Part shown: piece by piece, positions 9,300 to 17,163 of the stretch
Position numbering within the stretch: position 1 is the first letter of the stretch
Layout of the letters: each line of letters opens with the position of its first letter
DNA from: Candidatus Poribacteria bacterium
Lineage (GTDB): Bacteria; Poribacteria; WGA-4E; WGA-3G
Length of the DNA: 64,000 nt
Direction of reading: 5' to 3'
Assembly: GCA_022825825.1 (NCBI GenBank)
Contig: JAJDWA010000042.1
Coordinates: forward strand, 1-64,000
Translations under genes and position numbers: made by a program
Notes under the pieces: model-generated
The model's input: the letters and a program-made list of their open reading frames with translations, nothing else
The model's database searches: none
Told to the model about the DNA's origin: nothing

Positions 9300-10049
9300 A
9301 TGCTACTCTTATATTTGGTAATTGCATCGGCAACAGTGCTGTTTGGTGCTGGTATAGCGATGGTTTTTTGGAAAAAACAAGCAGCGTTTCGTTTAATTTT
9401 CGGTTTTACCGCTGGTGCAGTCCTCGGCTTCGTCCTAATGCTAATGGTTCATCTTTTCACGGAAGTAGGTTACCCCACAATTTTAGTAATGTGGGGTGGT
9501 TTCTTGTTAATTTGGCTGTTGGAACGTTTTACACATCGGATGCAGGAACGGATTGAAAATCATGCAGAAACAGTAAAGAAAAATGTCTGGGGAGTCAACG
9601 TAACCATTATCGGGTTATCAATCCATTCAGTTGCAGATGGATTTAATCTTAGTATTGCAGCAGAAGAGGAAACAGTGGGGATTGCGCTTGCACTTGGCGT
9701 ACTCTTACACCGGTTTCCAGTGGCAACAGTGTTAACAGCAGCGTTACGCCGTGATTATGGAATTGGACAAACTTTATGTAGACTTATACCACTTATTGTA
9801 GCTCCGTTTATCGGGGCATTTATGGGAGAACGTTTGCTACGTGGTATTTTTATGGAGTTAACGGAGTATTTAACTGCCTTTGCTGCGGGAACATTATTGC
9901 ACGTTGTGATGGAAGGTTTGCGAGGCGGTTACACACCATCAAAAGAAAAGGCAAGTAATGCTACAAAGATAGCATTTGTTGTGGGATTGATTTTAACGCT
10001 ATGCGCTATGCATTTTTTTCCAGGGTCCGAGCATGAGCATGTACATTAA
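9300..10049 (+). CDS. ZIP-family metal transporter-like membrane protein
   Basis: The 249-residue protein is almost wholly hydrophobic, with about eight membrane segments and a His-containing C-terminus (EHEHVH). The two diagnostic ZIP segments are present: HSVADGF at 109-115, matching the H-S-x-x-D/E-G motif of TM4, and LLHRFPVA around 135-142, matching the H-x-x-P motif of TM5. In the family these helices form the zinc/iron path, and transport is inward across the inner membrane. A His-rich cytoplasmic loop between TM3 and TM4 is only weakly present (RIENHAET). The start is the ATG at 9300. There is no strong ribosome binding site, so the start is less certain than the family call. Confidence 0.75.
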   Translation: MLLLYLVIASATVLFGAGIAMVFWKKQAAFRLIFGFTAGAVLGFVLMLMVHLFTEVGYPTILVMWGGFLLIWLLERFTHRMQERIENHAETVKKNVWGVNVTIIGLSIHSVADGFNLSIAAEEETVGIALALGVLLHRFPVATVLTAALRRDYGIGQTLCRLIPLIVAPFIGAFMGERLLRGIFMELTEYLTAFAAGTLLHVVMEGLRGGYTPSKEKASNATKIAFVVGLILTLCAMHFFPGSEHEHVH

Positions 10050-10080
10050 CGCAAGCTCGGCTGCTAATATCGGATTTGCA

Positions 10081-10208
10081 AAAGCCTCAGAGAGGCGATA
10101 GGTGTATAGTCCGCGTTGATTCCATCAATAAACAAGCCCCAGCGGGGCGGAATGTGTATAGAACGCGATACCCCACAAATCTAAGCCCCAGCGGGGCGAA
10201 AGGTGTGT
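10081..10208 (+). repeat. Three REP-like hairpin units left of the IS200-like transposase
   Basis: Three units lie at about 10081-10115, 10132-10166 and 10181-10208. Each has a short GC hairpin (AAGCCTCAGAGAGGCG or AAGCCCCAGCGGGGCG) followed by a conserved tail of the type AAAGGTGTATAG. The units on the far side of the transposase are the same sequence in reverse orientation, so the gene sits between inverted REP clusters. Confidence 0.7.
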
Positions 10209-10231
10209 CATCTATTTTAAGGAATAACATT

Positions 10232-10705
10232 ATGACCGATACCTATACCCAACTCTACATACATATTATTTTTGCGGTGAAAGGCAGACAACGCCTCATT
10301 CCAAAACAGCACAAAGAGACATTACATCAATATATAACCGGCATCATCAGAAATAAAAGGCAAACAGTAATTCGAATTAATTCAATGCCTGACCACATAC
10401 ATATCCTTGTTGGTCTGAAACCAGATATCGCTCTCTCTGATTTAGTAAGGGATATAAAGGCAAATTCCTCAAAATATATAAACAAAAAAGGGTGGTGTGT
10501 GGGAAGATTTGAATGGCAGGCAGGTTTTGCAGCATTCTCTTATTCTGAATCTCAATTGGATACGGTTGTTAATTACATTAAAAATCAGGAAGCACATCAT
10601 ACGCGTATGACATTCAGAGAAGAATATCTTGCGTTTTTGAAGCGTTTTAATGTTCCATATAATCCGAAATACGTATTTGATCCAGATGATCACGCTGAGG
10701 AATGA
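10232..10705 (+). CDS. tnpA: IS200-like Y1 (HUH) transposase flanked by REPs
   Basis: The 157-residue protein matches the IS200/IS605 TnpA family: the HUH metal-binding motif H55-I-H57 in MPDHIHILVGL and the nucleophile Tyr115 in VVNYIKNQ, followed by EAHH. Such enzymes cut and join single-stranded DNA at hairpin ends using a covalent tyrosine link. The open frame extends upstream into the REP units, but the ATG at 10232 has AAGGA eight bases before it and gives the normal length of 150-160 residues. Inverted REP hairpins on both sides recall REP-associated tyrosine transposases (RAYTs), though the protein itself looks more like a canonical IS200 enzyme. All catalytic residues are present. 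The stop overlaps an ATG that opens the next reading frame (ATGA). Confidence 0.85.
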   Translation: MTDTYTQLYIHIIFAVKGRQRLIPKQHKETLHQYITGIIRNKRQTVIRINSMPDHIHILVGLKPDIALSDLVRDIKANSSKYINKKGWCVGRFEWQAGFAAFSYSESQLDTVVNYIKNQEAHHTRMTFREEYLAFLKRFNVPYNPKYVFDPDDHAEE

Positions 10706-13326
10706 TACATCTCCTACATTCTATACACCTTTCGCACCGCTGGTGCTTGATTTTCGCACCGCTGGTGCTTGATTTCTTTTGGTATGTGATGTATTCTATA
10801 CACCTTTCGCACCGCTGGTGCTTGATTTCTTTTAGTACGTATATTCTGAAGAGGGCGTTTATAGCGTTTTTCTGTTTTTTAGTATTAACTATGCAAGCGG
10901 TTGCTGCAGAGGTCCCGATTGTTGTATCGGGTGAACCCAAAGCTACCGTGCAAATCGGTGCTAATGCTTCAACGCAAGAGCGATTTGCCGCATCCGAAAT
11001 CCGAACTTTTATTCAAAAATGGACAGGCGCGCGACTTGAACTTCGCACTAATCAACAGTCAACGACAACGCGAACTGTCATAGTTTTAGGCACACCTACC
11101 TCAAATCCAACAATTCGGGCTCTTCAGACAAAGGTTAGTTTTGAATTGCCAGAAGCACTTGGTGATGAAGGCTATTACATTAAATCCGCTGACCTCGGAA
11201 CAGAAATTGTTATTATCGTGAGCGCACATACCCCGCGTGGTGTAATTTATGGTGCTTACGGTTTCATTGAGGCATGCATTACCGCATTGACAGGACTCAA
11301 ACCTGTCCATCCTGATATTGCGGTCACTCGAACCCCAACACTACGGATTCCTTTTCTGAACGAAACCTCTCGTCCATTTTATCCCATCCGAGCAGTGTTA
11401 GAAATAGATAACCCCGATTGGCTGGCAAGACACCGCGTAAATATGAGTGGTGGTGAAGGTGTTTGGACAGGAACTGGCATTGAAGATGGATTTGGCACTG
11501 CCTTCAAATACGTGGACACTCCTGCATTTTCAGAATTGCAAGATGAGACTCGCTTGCAACGATTAAAAAGGATCGAAACACTACGAAACCGATTTACTGC
11601 CCTAAGGGACCGCGGCATTGATGCCTACCTATTTATGTATTTAACAGGTGAACCGACAGAAGCACTTATTAAAGCACGCCCTGATCTATTGGGACCAGAG
11701 GTGTTATACGGAGCATCAAGGAACGAGGTTTCTTATCGACCGTTTTGCTGGTCAAAACCGGAATTTCACACCTTAGCACGCCAATTGACTCAGGAAATTG
11801 TGAAAACCTATCCCGGTTTAGCAGGATTTCACTTACGGTCTTGGGGGCATGAGACGCGGGCGTGCAATTGCCCGGAATGTGGTGACCGCTCCCCAGAGGG
11901 ACAAGCGAAACTGTGGGAGGTATACTTCACAATTATCAACGCCGCACTGGAAGTCCGGCCGGATTTCAAGTTTTATATTTCGGGGTATAACAGAAGTTGG
12001 CTGCAAGACCCTGATGGTGACTATGCACGCCGATTACCTAAAGGCACAACTTTCTCGCAAAAATGGGGGGCGGATGGAGAACCTGTTATTGATCCGAATA
12101 TTCCAATTGATCAAATAAATGCGCTCGGAGAGATGGGACACCGATTCATCGTGCTTTCGCATGACGTTGAAGAGGTAATGCCGTTCTGGATGCTTGAAAG
12201 CGATCTGTTTGTACAAGGTGTACGTCAGCTTGCTAACTCATCTGAAGTCGTTGGGTTAAGCGGGTTTACTGTACAAGGAGCAACGCAAGGCTTAGGTTAC
12301 CTCGACCGACTTGTCAGTGCTCGTATTAATTGGGATATTCAAGTTGACCACCTTCAATTATTGCGTAATGAATTGGTGACACGCTACGGAAACAGAGAAG
12401 CAGCTGACTTAATTCTCAGCGCGCTACGGACCAACGGTTGGACTCTGGCAAGCTACTTTTCAGATTATGCAAGTTCGCTTTCTATCGGCGGCACTTACGG
12501 CAGCGGGTCCGCGGGTTTAGCCACGCGGTTTTGGAATCTTATTGGTAAGAAAGCAGTAGAAGATACATTGGCGATTCCCGAATTAAAAATCGCACAGACT
12601 GCTATAAACCGATTTACAAATCTATTAGCACCACAGCAACGCGCAGCAAATGAGATGCAAGAGGCAAACGAGCTTGCAGAATCTGTGGATATTGAAGCAG
12701 TACAAGACTTGACCGATGCAATGCATTTAATGAGGCTGTGGGTTTTGCTATTTCAGAGCCGCGAGAAACTTGTTGAAGCAATTGCCCTCGGCTATGAAGT
12801 GAACACCAGCAGTGCCATTAATGCCAAACTTGCCAGTGCAGCGGAGTTCTCAAGGTCTATACAGCCTTTGATAAAGCAGTTTGAGGAATTTGGACCTCTT
12901 TTTGGGTATTCGCATCAGACAAATGAGGTAGAATTGGTGAAGACCTTAAAGGAAGAGGTTATATTTCTATCCAGCTTCGACTACCGAACGTTACAAAAAC
13001 ATGATGAACGTTTTTCACCAGAGGAAACCGAATTTCGTATCTCCGAAGTCTACAATTATCCGAACCCGCTCAAGCGGAAAACAACATTTACCTACCAATT
13101 GACACTTGATGCAGATGAGGTCCAGATTACGATTTATACTGCATCCGGACGGCGTATTCAAGTTTTGAAAGATGTTTCGGCAAAAGAAGGATATAACGAA
13201 GTTGCATGGAACGCACAAGACGCTGAAGGCACACCGCTTGCAAATGGTGTTTATTTTTACAAAGTCCGTGCTGTTCTCGACAATAAAAAGACTGAGAGCG
13301 TCCATCGATTAGCTGTCATAAGGTAG
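10702..13326 (+). CDS. Large secreted protein, alpha-glucuronidase/GH20-like N-domain and FlgD-like C-terminal sorting domain
   Basis: From about residue 70 (VPIVVSGEPKATVQIG, then FAASEIRTFIQKWTG) the N-part resembles the auxiliary domain of GH67/GH20 glycosidases. The middle (about 200-450), with an ACNCPECG cysteine cluster, fits DUF4838-like putative glycosidases. The last 90 residues (VYNYPNPLKRKTTFTYQL, IYTASGRRIQVL, ANGVYFYKVRA) are a FlgD/T9SS-type domain. Residues 50-70 (KRAFIAFFCFLVLTMQAVAA) are a signal peptide. The first 45 codons are translated REP DNA, so the ATG at 10702 is unlikely to be the ancestral start. CTG at 10846 or ATG at 10891 are the only other in-frame candidates near the signal peptide, and neither has a ribosome binding site. 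The catalytic role is unproven. Confidence 0.7.
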   Translation: MIHLLHSIHLSHRWCLIFAPLVLDFFWYVMYSIHLSHRWCLISFSTYILKRAFIAFFCFLVLTMQAVAAEVPIVVSGEPKATVQIGANASTQERFAASEIRTFIQKWTGARLELRTNQQSTTTRTVIVLGTPTSNPTIRALQTKVSFELPEALGDEGYYIKSADLGTEIVIIVSAHTPRGVIYGAYGFIEACITALTGLKPVHPDIAVTRTPTLRIPFLNETSRPFYPIRAVLEIDNPDWLARHRVNMSGGEGVWTGTGIEDGFGTAFKYVDTPAFSELQDETRLQRLKRIETLRNRFTALRDRGIDAYLFMYLTGEPTEALIKARPDLLGPEVLYGASRNEVSYRPFCWSKPEFHTLARQLTQEIVKTYPGLAGFHLRSWGHETRACNCPECGDRSPEGQAKLWEVYFTIINAALEVRPDFKFYISGYNRSWLQDPDGDYARRLPKGTTFSQKWGADGEPVIDPNIPIDQINALGEMGHRFIVLSHDVEEVMPFWMLESDLFVQGVRQLANSSEVVGLSGFTVQGATQGLGYLDRLVSARINWDIQVDHLQLLRNELVTRYGNREAADLILSALRTNGWTLASYFSDYASSLSIGGTYGSGSAGLATRFWNLIGKKAVEDTLAIPELKIAQTAINRFTNLLAPQQRAANEMQEANELAESVDIEAVQDLTDAMHLMRLWVLLFQSREKLVEAIALGYEVNTSSAINAKLASAAEFSRSIQPLIKQFEEFGPLFGYSHQTNEVELVKTLKEEVIFLSSFDYRTLQKHDERFSPEETEFRISEVYNYPNPLKRKTTFTYQLTLDADEVQITIYTASGRRIQVLKDVSAKEGYNEVAWNAQDAEGTPLANGVYFYKVRAVLDNKKTESVHRLAVIR
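10719..10827 (-). repeat. Three REP-like hairpin units right of the transposase, inverted relative to the left cluster
   Basis: Two full units (about 10719-10751 and 10792-10827) and one short unit (about 10751-10774) contain CACCTTTCGCACCGCTGGTG, the reverse complement of the left-hand unit with a slightly different hairpin arm. They lie within the first 45 codons of the frame encoding the large secreted protein. Confidence 0.7.
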
Positions 13327-13347
13327 TACGATTTTGCCGAATTGCTG

Positions 13348-14457
13348 TTATGGAACACTGCTTGCCTTTAAACCGATGCCGGTGAGAATTGAAACTACCA
13401 CATCCTCATCTCGAATAATGCCTGCCTCTTTAAACTTCTCATATCCTTTGATAACAACTGCCGAGGTCGGTTCAACATAAAGCCCTTTATTAGCAAGTGT
13501 TTTCATTCCTGCCTTGATGTCCGCATCGTCAACCGTTGTAAACGCGCCGTTTGTCCAATGGATAGCTTCTAAAATCATCTCACCTCGGATGGGGAGTTCT
13601 GCCGTAATTCCTTCTGCAAGGGTTTGTCCGGTTTGCGGCATTCTTGAAATGGTAGGTGTTTTATCACGGTAAGCATTGTAAATCGGGCAGCAGGTTTCTG
13701 GTTGAACACCGAGTAAACGGGGAACACGATCAATCACACCCGCTTCGTGCAGTTCCTGAAAACCGAGATATAACCCCAAATAAATGCTTCCGAATCCAAC
13801 AGGACAGATAACATGGGCGGGGACGTTTCCCTCCAACTGCTCAGTAATTTCGGACGCCAACGTCTTTGTACCTTCCAAGAAAAAGGGATGCCAATTGTGT
13901 GAGGCATAATAGGTGTTTTCTGCAGCCTGTTTAACAGCCTCTGTCGTAGCCATGCGATTTCCCGGAATCAGCTTTAAGTCTGCTCCGTAAGCAGAAATCT
14001 GTTTTAATTTGCCTTTTGAGGTGGATTCCGGGCAGTAAATGGTGCAGCGAATGTCCGCTCTTGCGCTGTAGGCAGCGATCGCTGCCCCTGCATTCCCCGA
14101 TGAATCTTCAACGACTTCTTTGACGCCGAGTGCTTTGAGATGTGTCAGTAGTACAGATGCTCCGCGATCTTTATATGAGCCTGTTGGACAGAGGTAGTCG
14201 AGTTTCACATAGTGTTTAGAATTTCCCGTTGAGTCTAACAGAATCAGAGGAGTCATGCCTTCCCCAAGGGTGATGATCTCTGTCCCTGTGGAAATTGGCA
14301 ATGCCTCTCTATAACGCCAAAGTGACATTATAGAAACGTCACGTTCATGACGTCGTGAGGCATTTTTTTGAAGGTTTAACGGAGAACCACAATCACACTT
14401 ATAACGTAATGCTGATATTTTGTAGGTAGCACTACATTCATTACACTGATATTGCAT
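13348..14457 (-). CDS. thrC: Threonine synthase-like PLP enzyme
   Basis: The protein has 369 residues. An N-terminal zinc-ribbon (Cys5, Cys8, Cys21, Cys23) is followed by a fold-type II PLP domain: Schiff-base Lys96 in PTGSYKDRG, SSGNAGAA for phosphate/substrate contact, and a glycine-rich VGFGSIYLGLY. Threonine synthase converts O-phosphohomoserine to threonine in the cytosol, and the zinc-ribbon form is typical of many bacteria. Related cysteate or diaminopropionate enzymes share this fold, so substrate is inferred. The gene ends 22 bases from the convergent secreted-protein gene. Its ATG lies two bases after the stop of the preceding minus-strand gene, suggesting co-transcription, although the two products have no obvious shared task. 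Confidence 0.8.
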   Translation of the reverse strand: MQYQCNECSATYKISALRYKCDCGSPLNLQKNASRRHERDVSIMSLWRYREALPISTGTEIITLGEGMTPLILLDSTGNSKHYVKLDYLCPTGSYKDRGASVLLTHLKALGVKEVVEDSSGNAGAAIAAYSARADIRCTIYCPESTSKGKLKQISAYGADLKLIPGNRMATTEAVKQAAENTYYASHNWHPFFLEGTKTLASEITEQLEGNVPAHVICPVGFGSIYLGLYLGFQELHEAGVIDRVPRLLGVQPETCCPIYNAYRDKTPTISRMPQTGQTLAEGITAELPIRGEMILEAIHWTNGAFTTVDDADIKAGMKTLANKGLYVEPTSAVVIKGYEKFKEAGIIRDEDVVVSILTGIGLKASSVP

Positions 14458-14459
14458 AG

Positions 14460-15140
14460 TTATTCAGTATCAGTTTTTAGTTGTCCCCAAGTTGTTGCCA
14501 ACTTGGACACTGCATTAACAGCATATGGCGTACCGAACAAGCCATCCGGATCAAAATTCTCTGGTGGCTCAATTGTGCTGAGCCAAACGCGATTGATCCA
14601 AATCGGTCCCTTGCCATGAGAAGATAATCGGAAGTCTGAACCGTTTGCGCGATTCTCGAAACGACCATCTTTGATCACCCAAATGTGAACGCGCCATTTA
14701 TCTGTTCCTTCAGGTTTTAGAATAGGAAAAGCATTATCACCTGCGCCTCGAAACGCACCATTAACAGGACCGGCTCCATTGCTGTCATACTGGCAATCAA
14801 TTTCTTCCGCCTTATTAGAGTCGAAATACTCCATGACAATCCAGGCGTTATGGTTTCCACCAAATAGGAATGCATCATCAATTTTGAAGTACATGTGGTT
14901 ATGTCCTGGTCCATTATAGGGCCAAGGGTTTTCCAAGCAGTCAACTTTATCCTGCACGGCAGGTTCTGTAATACCATCTCCCTGTTCACTTTGGGTTAAT
15001 AAAACACCATCGCTTTCCTCACCAAGGTCAACCCAAATGAAATTCTCACCTTCAACGGGTTCTTCTGCAGCAAATGCGCCTAATGAAATCAGCAAGCATT
15101 GAATCAGAAGTATTATTGTCAATTGAATATGACGGGCCAT
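14460..15140 (-). CDS. Secreted protein of unknown function
   Basis: The 226-residue protein starts with a clear signal peptide (residues 1-24, hydrophobic core then GAFAAEE). The ATG at 15140 is chosen over an earlier in-frame ATG because AAGGAGG lies seven bases upstream and the signal peptide then begins correctly. The mature part is rich in aromatic and Asp/Gly residues (NFIWVDLGEESDGVLL, PWPYNGPGHNHMYFKIDD, DKWRVHIWVIKDG), consistent with a beta-sandwich like carbohydrate-binding modules, but no family is recognised. It is probably periplasmic or extracellular. It is followed after two bases by the threonine synthase-like gene. Confidence 0.65.
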   Translation of the reverse strand: MARHIQLTIILLIQCLLISLGAFAAEEPVEGENFIWVDLGEESDGVLLTQSEQGDGITEPAVQDKVDCLENPWPYNGPGHNHMYFKIDDAFLFGGNHNAWIVMEYFDSNKAEEIDCQYDSNGAGPVNGAFRGAGDNAFPILKPEGTDKWRVHIWVIKDGRFENRANGSDFRLSSHGKGPIWINRVWLSTIEPPENFDPDGLFGTPYAVNAVSKLATTWGQLKTDTE

Positions 15141-15162
15141 TTTTTTCCTCCTTAAATTACGA

Positions 15163-15193
15163 ATTATAGTGAACCTATTGATAGTACTAACAA
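15163..15193 (-). promoter_or_regulatory. Possible promoter for the secreted-protein/threonine synthase pair
   Basis: Read on the minus strand, TTGTTA (15188-15193) is followed after 19 bases by a perfect TATAAT (15163-15168), about 25 bases upstream of the ATG at 15140. The spacer is longer than the preferred 17. The CACTATAAT context also matches the ends of the MITE-like elements, so this may be a coincidental or repeat-derived -10 box. Confidence 0.35.
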
Positions 15194-15242
15194 GCGCGTA
15201 TACCAAAAGTTTCAACGCAGCTTGAAGAAGTTGTGAACAGAT

Positions 15243-17078
15243 TTATTTTAGAATAATCATCCGCCGTATTTGTTGAAAAGAACGTGTTGTCAATTGGTAG
15301 AAATAGACTCCACTTGCAACTCTTTCCCCTAAAGCGTTTCTGCCGTCCCAATAAGCAGCTTGCCCGCGGCTATGATAGAAACCCGCCGACTGAAATCCGA
15401 GGGATAATGTCCGGACAAGACCTCCAGTCGTATCATAAATAGATATTGACACAGGACCAGCGTCTGAAAGATGATACGGAATCCACGTTTCGGGATTGAA
15501 AGGATTTGGATAATTTTGTAATAAAAGGTTTCGCTTCGGTGTGCCAATTCCATTGAGATTGACAGATAGCACAGCATTTGTCAAACTGGCGGGTGTTACC
15601 TTAAAATTGAACTTCTCTGAGGCGATATTCCCGTTTGTGTCTATGACGCTCAATTCCAACGTATCACCAACCTGCACAACACTTCGGTAGGTGAGGTCTG
15701 CAGTCGCAGCAGCAAAGTAATTGTCACGCACTTCTGCTACCATGACGTTGTTTGTTCGTAAGTTTCGGACTGTAATTTGATAACCTTCAAATTTTTGCTT
15801 GCCTTCCAACTGCCCACTTACAACGAATGCCCACGTTTCTTGGACAATCCCCCTTGTCAAGGGCGTAATGGTAGATGGTGCTGTAGCGACTTGCATCTGA
15901 TTTGTCCACCCCGTTCCCGTGAAGACAATGTCGCGTGCTTTTGGTAAATTGACGATGTACCCTTTTGCGCCTTCAATAGGAAATCCGTCGTTGGGCGCGT
16001 TTGGTGTCCATCCTATGAAATTTTGCTTTGCGGCATCAAGTGCTATTACAGCTGTTGCACCTGTCTTTAGTGCAAGCGACCGTGCTGTCATGTGGACAGT
16101 CGGTTTCAACGGTACAGACAGCATGTTCAAACCTTTAGAGAGGTGCATAGAGAAAATACTGCCGAAATCTCCTCCGTTCGGTTGCATCTTAGGTCTACCG
16201 ACAAATCCCAATCTGCGATCATCGGTTAAGTCGTAATAACCGATAATACTCCCATCCTGATTAATATTCCGTACTACAGTATTTACACTGTCTGGGACCC
16301 GCAATTCTTGGAAGGTGCCGCCTGGCAGGAGAATATAGGAACGCTGGATATCGTCTACGGCCATGGCTCTGAAGACGATGACACCGACATCGTTGATGGC
16401 ATTCACGAATAGGAATCTGAGTTCCGGGGTCGCTGGGATGTCGATGGTGATAAAACTGCCATCAGGGTTACGCATGAACCCGTGAGGCATGCCATCGGCA
16501 TCTACGTAGCTGCCAACAACCACACCAGCAGCGTTGACAAAGTCCCCATAAGTTTTGACTGCCCCCGGGAACGTAATTGTCAGCTCACCTGAAAAGGCGC
16601 GGGTGACACCTGATTCATCTACGATGTTACCGCTCAGTGCCCCTGTTTCATCGCTAATACCAAAGATAAAGGTTTGGACAGCATCGGGAAAATCGTATTG
16701 CGTAAGCTCTCCATCTTCCATGATGACACCGTGGTAAAGCCCATCTGTGCCTTTGTAATGTCCTGCAGCTTTTCCGGCATTATCAAGGGCATAGAAATTG
16801 GTTTTTAGTGCCCCTGGAAAATCGTAGGTTTTAAAAACGCCGTCTATCAATGTAAAACCGATGGTTTTCTCACCATCAGAGCTCCGTGTGTTTCCCGCAT
16901 AATCTCCGAAATCGTTACTCGCAGCCACCTCCAGAAAATCTACACCCGGGACTTCAATCGTTTCAAAGATGTAATCTGCAATTGGTATCTCGGCACTGAT
17001 TTGTGCTGCAGCGTGCCACGTGAAACAGATAATTAAGCATATAAATAAAGAGATTTTCGTTTTTATGTTGTTATGCAT
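15243..17078 (-). CDS. Secreted HAF-repeat protein with one repeat block and C-terminal sorting domain
   Basis: The 611-residue protein has a signal peptide (about 1-25) and then one block of HAF-like repeats (about 38-296): FETIEVPGVDF, TLIDGVFKTYDFPG, FYALDNAGKAAGHY, TGALSGNIVDESGV, INQDGSIIGYY. A middle domain with KGLNMLSVPL and GWTPNAPNDGFPIEG follows, and the last 90 residues are a FlgD/T9SS-type module (LLLQNYPNPFNPETW, ASGVYFYQLTT, RRMIILK). HAF repeats were named from predicted extracellular repeat proteins and their role is unknown. Surface display or secretion is inferred from the signal and tail. AAGGA lies five bases before the ATG. It is the smallest of three tandem paralogues. 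Confidence 0.8.
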   Translation of the reverse strand: MHNNIKTKISLFICLIICFTWHAAAQISAEIPIADYIFETIEVPGVDFLEVAASNDFGDYAGNTRSSDGEKTIGFTLIDGVFKTYDFPGALKTNFYALDNAGKAAGHYKGTDGLYHGVIMEDGELTQYDFPDAVQTFIFGISDETGALSGNIVDESGVTRAFSGELTITFPGAVKTYGDFVNAAGVVVGSYVDADGMPHGFMRNPDGSFITIDIPATPELRFLFVNAINDVGVIVFRAMAVDDIQRSYILLPGGTFQELRVPDSVNTVVRNINQDGSIIGYYDLTDDRRLGFVGRPKMQPNGGDFGSIFSMHLSKGLNMLSVPLKPTVHMTARSLALKTGATAVIALDAAKQNFIGWTPNAPNDGFPIEGAKGYIVNLPKARDIVFTGTGWTNQMQVATAPSTITPLTRGIVQETWAFVVSGQLEGKQKFEGYQITVRNLRTNNVMVAEVRDNYFAAATADLTYRSVVQVGDTLELSVIDTNGNIASEKFNFKVTPASLTNAVLSVNLNGIGTPKRNLLLQNYPNPFNPETWIPYHLSDAGPVSISIYDTTGGLVRTLSLGFQSAGFYHSRGQAAYWDGRNALGERVASGVYFYQLTTRSFQQIRRMIILK

Positions 17079-17100
17079 AGTTATCCTTTTTTTAGGTTGA

Positions 17101-17144
17101 ACAAGGTGTCACAGTTATACCAATGGTGCAACTGTGACACTTGT
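17101..17144. terminator. Hairpin after the two-block HAF gene
   Basis: GTGTCACAGTT at 17107-17117 pairs with AACTGTGACAC at 17130-17140, and the flanks (ACAAG/TTGT, ATACC/GGTGC) extend the stem. It lies about 20 bases past the stop at 17164. A closely related hairpin follows the next paralogue at 20126-20162, so it is conserved with the genes. There is no U-tract, so termination or mRNA-end protection are both possible. Confidence 0.45.
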
Positions 17145-17163
17145 CCGTTCATATTGATTGACC

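Noticed and set aside
10081..10827. Repeated hairpin units that could suggest a CRISPR array
   Set aside because: Units are few, partly inverted relative to each other, unequally spaced and flank a Y1 transposase; no Cas gene is present.
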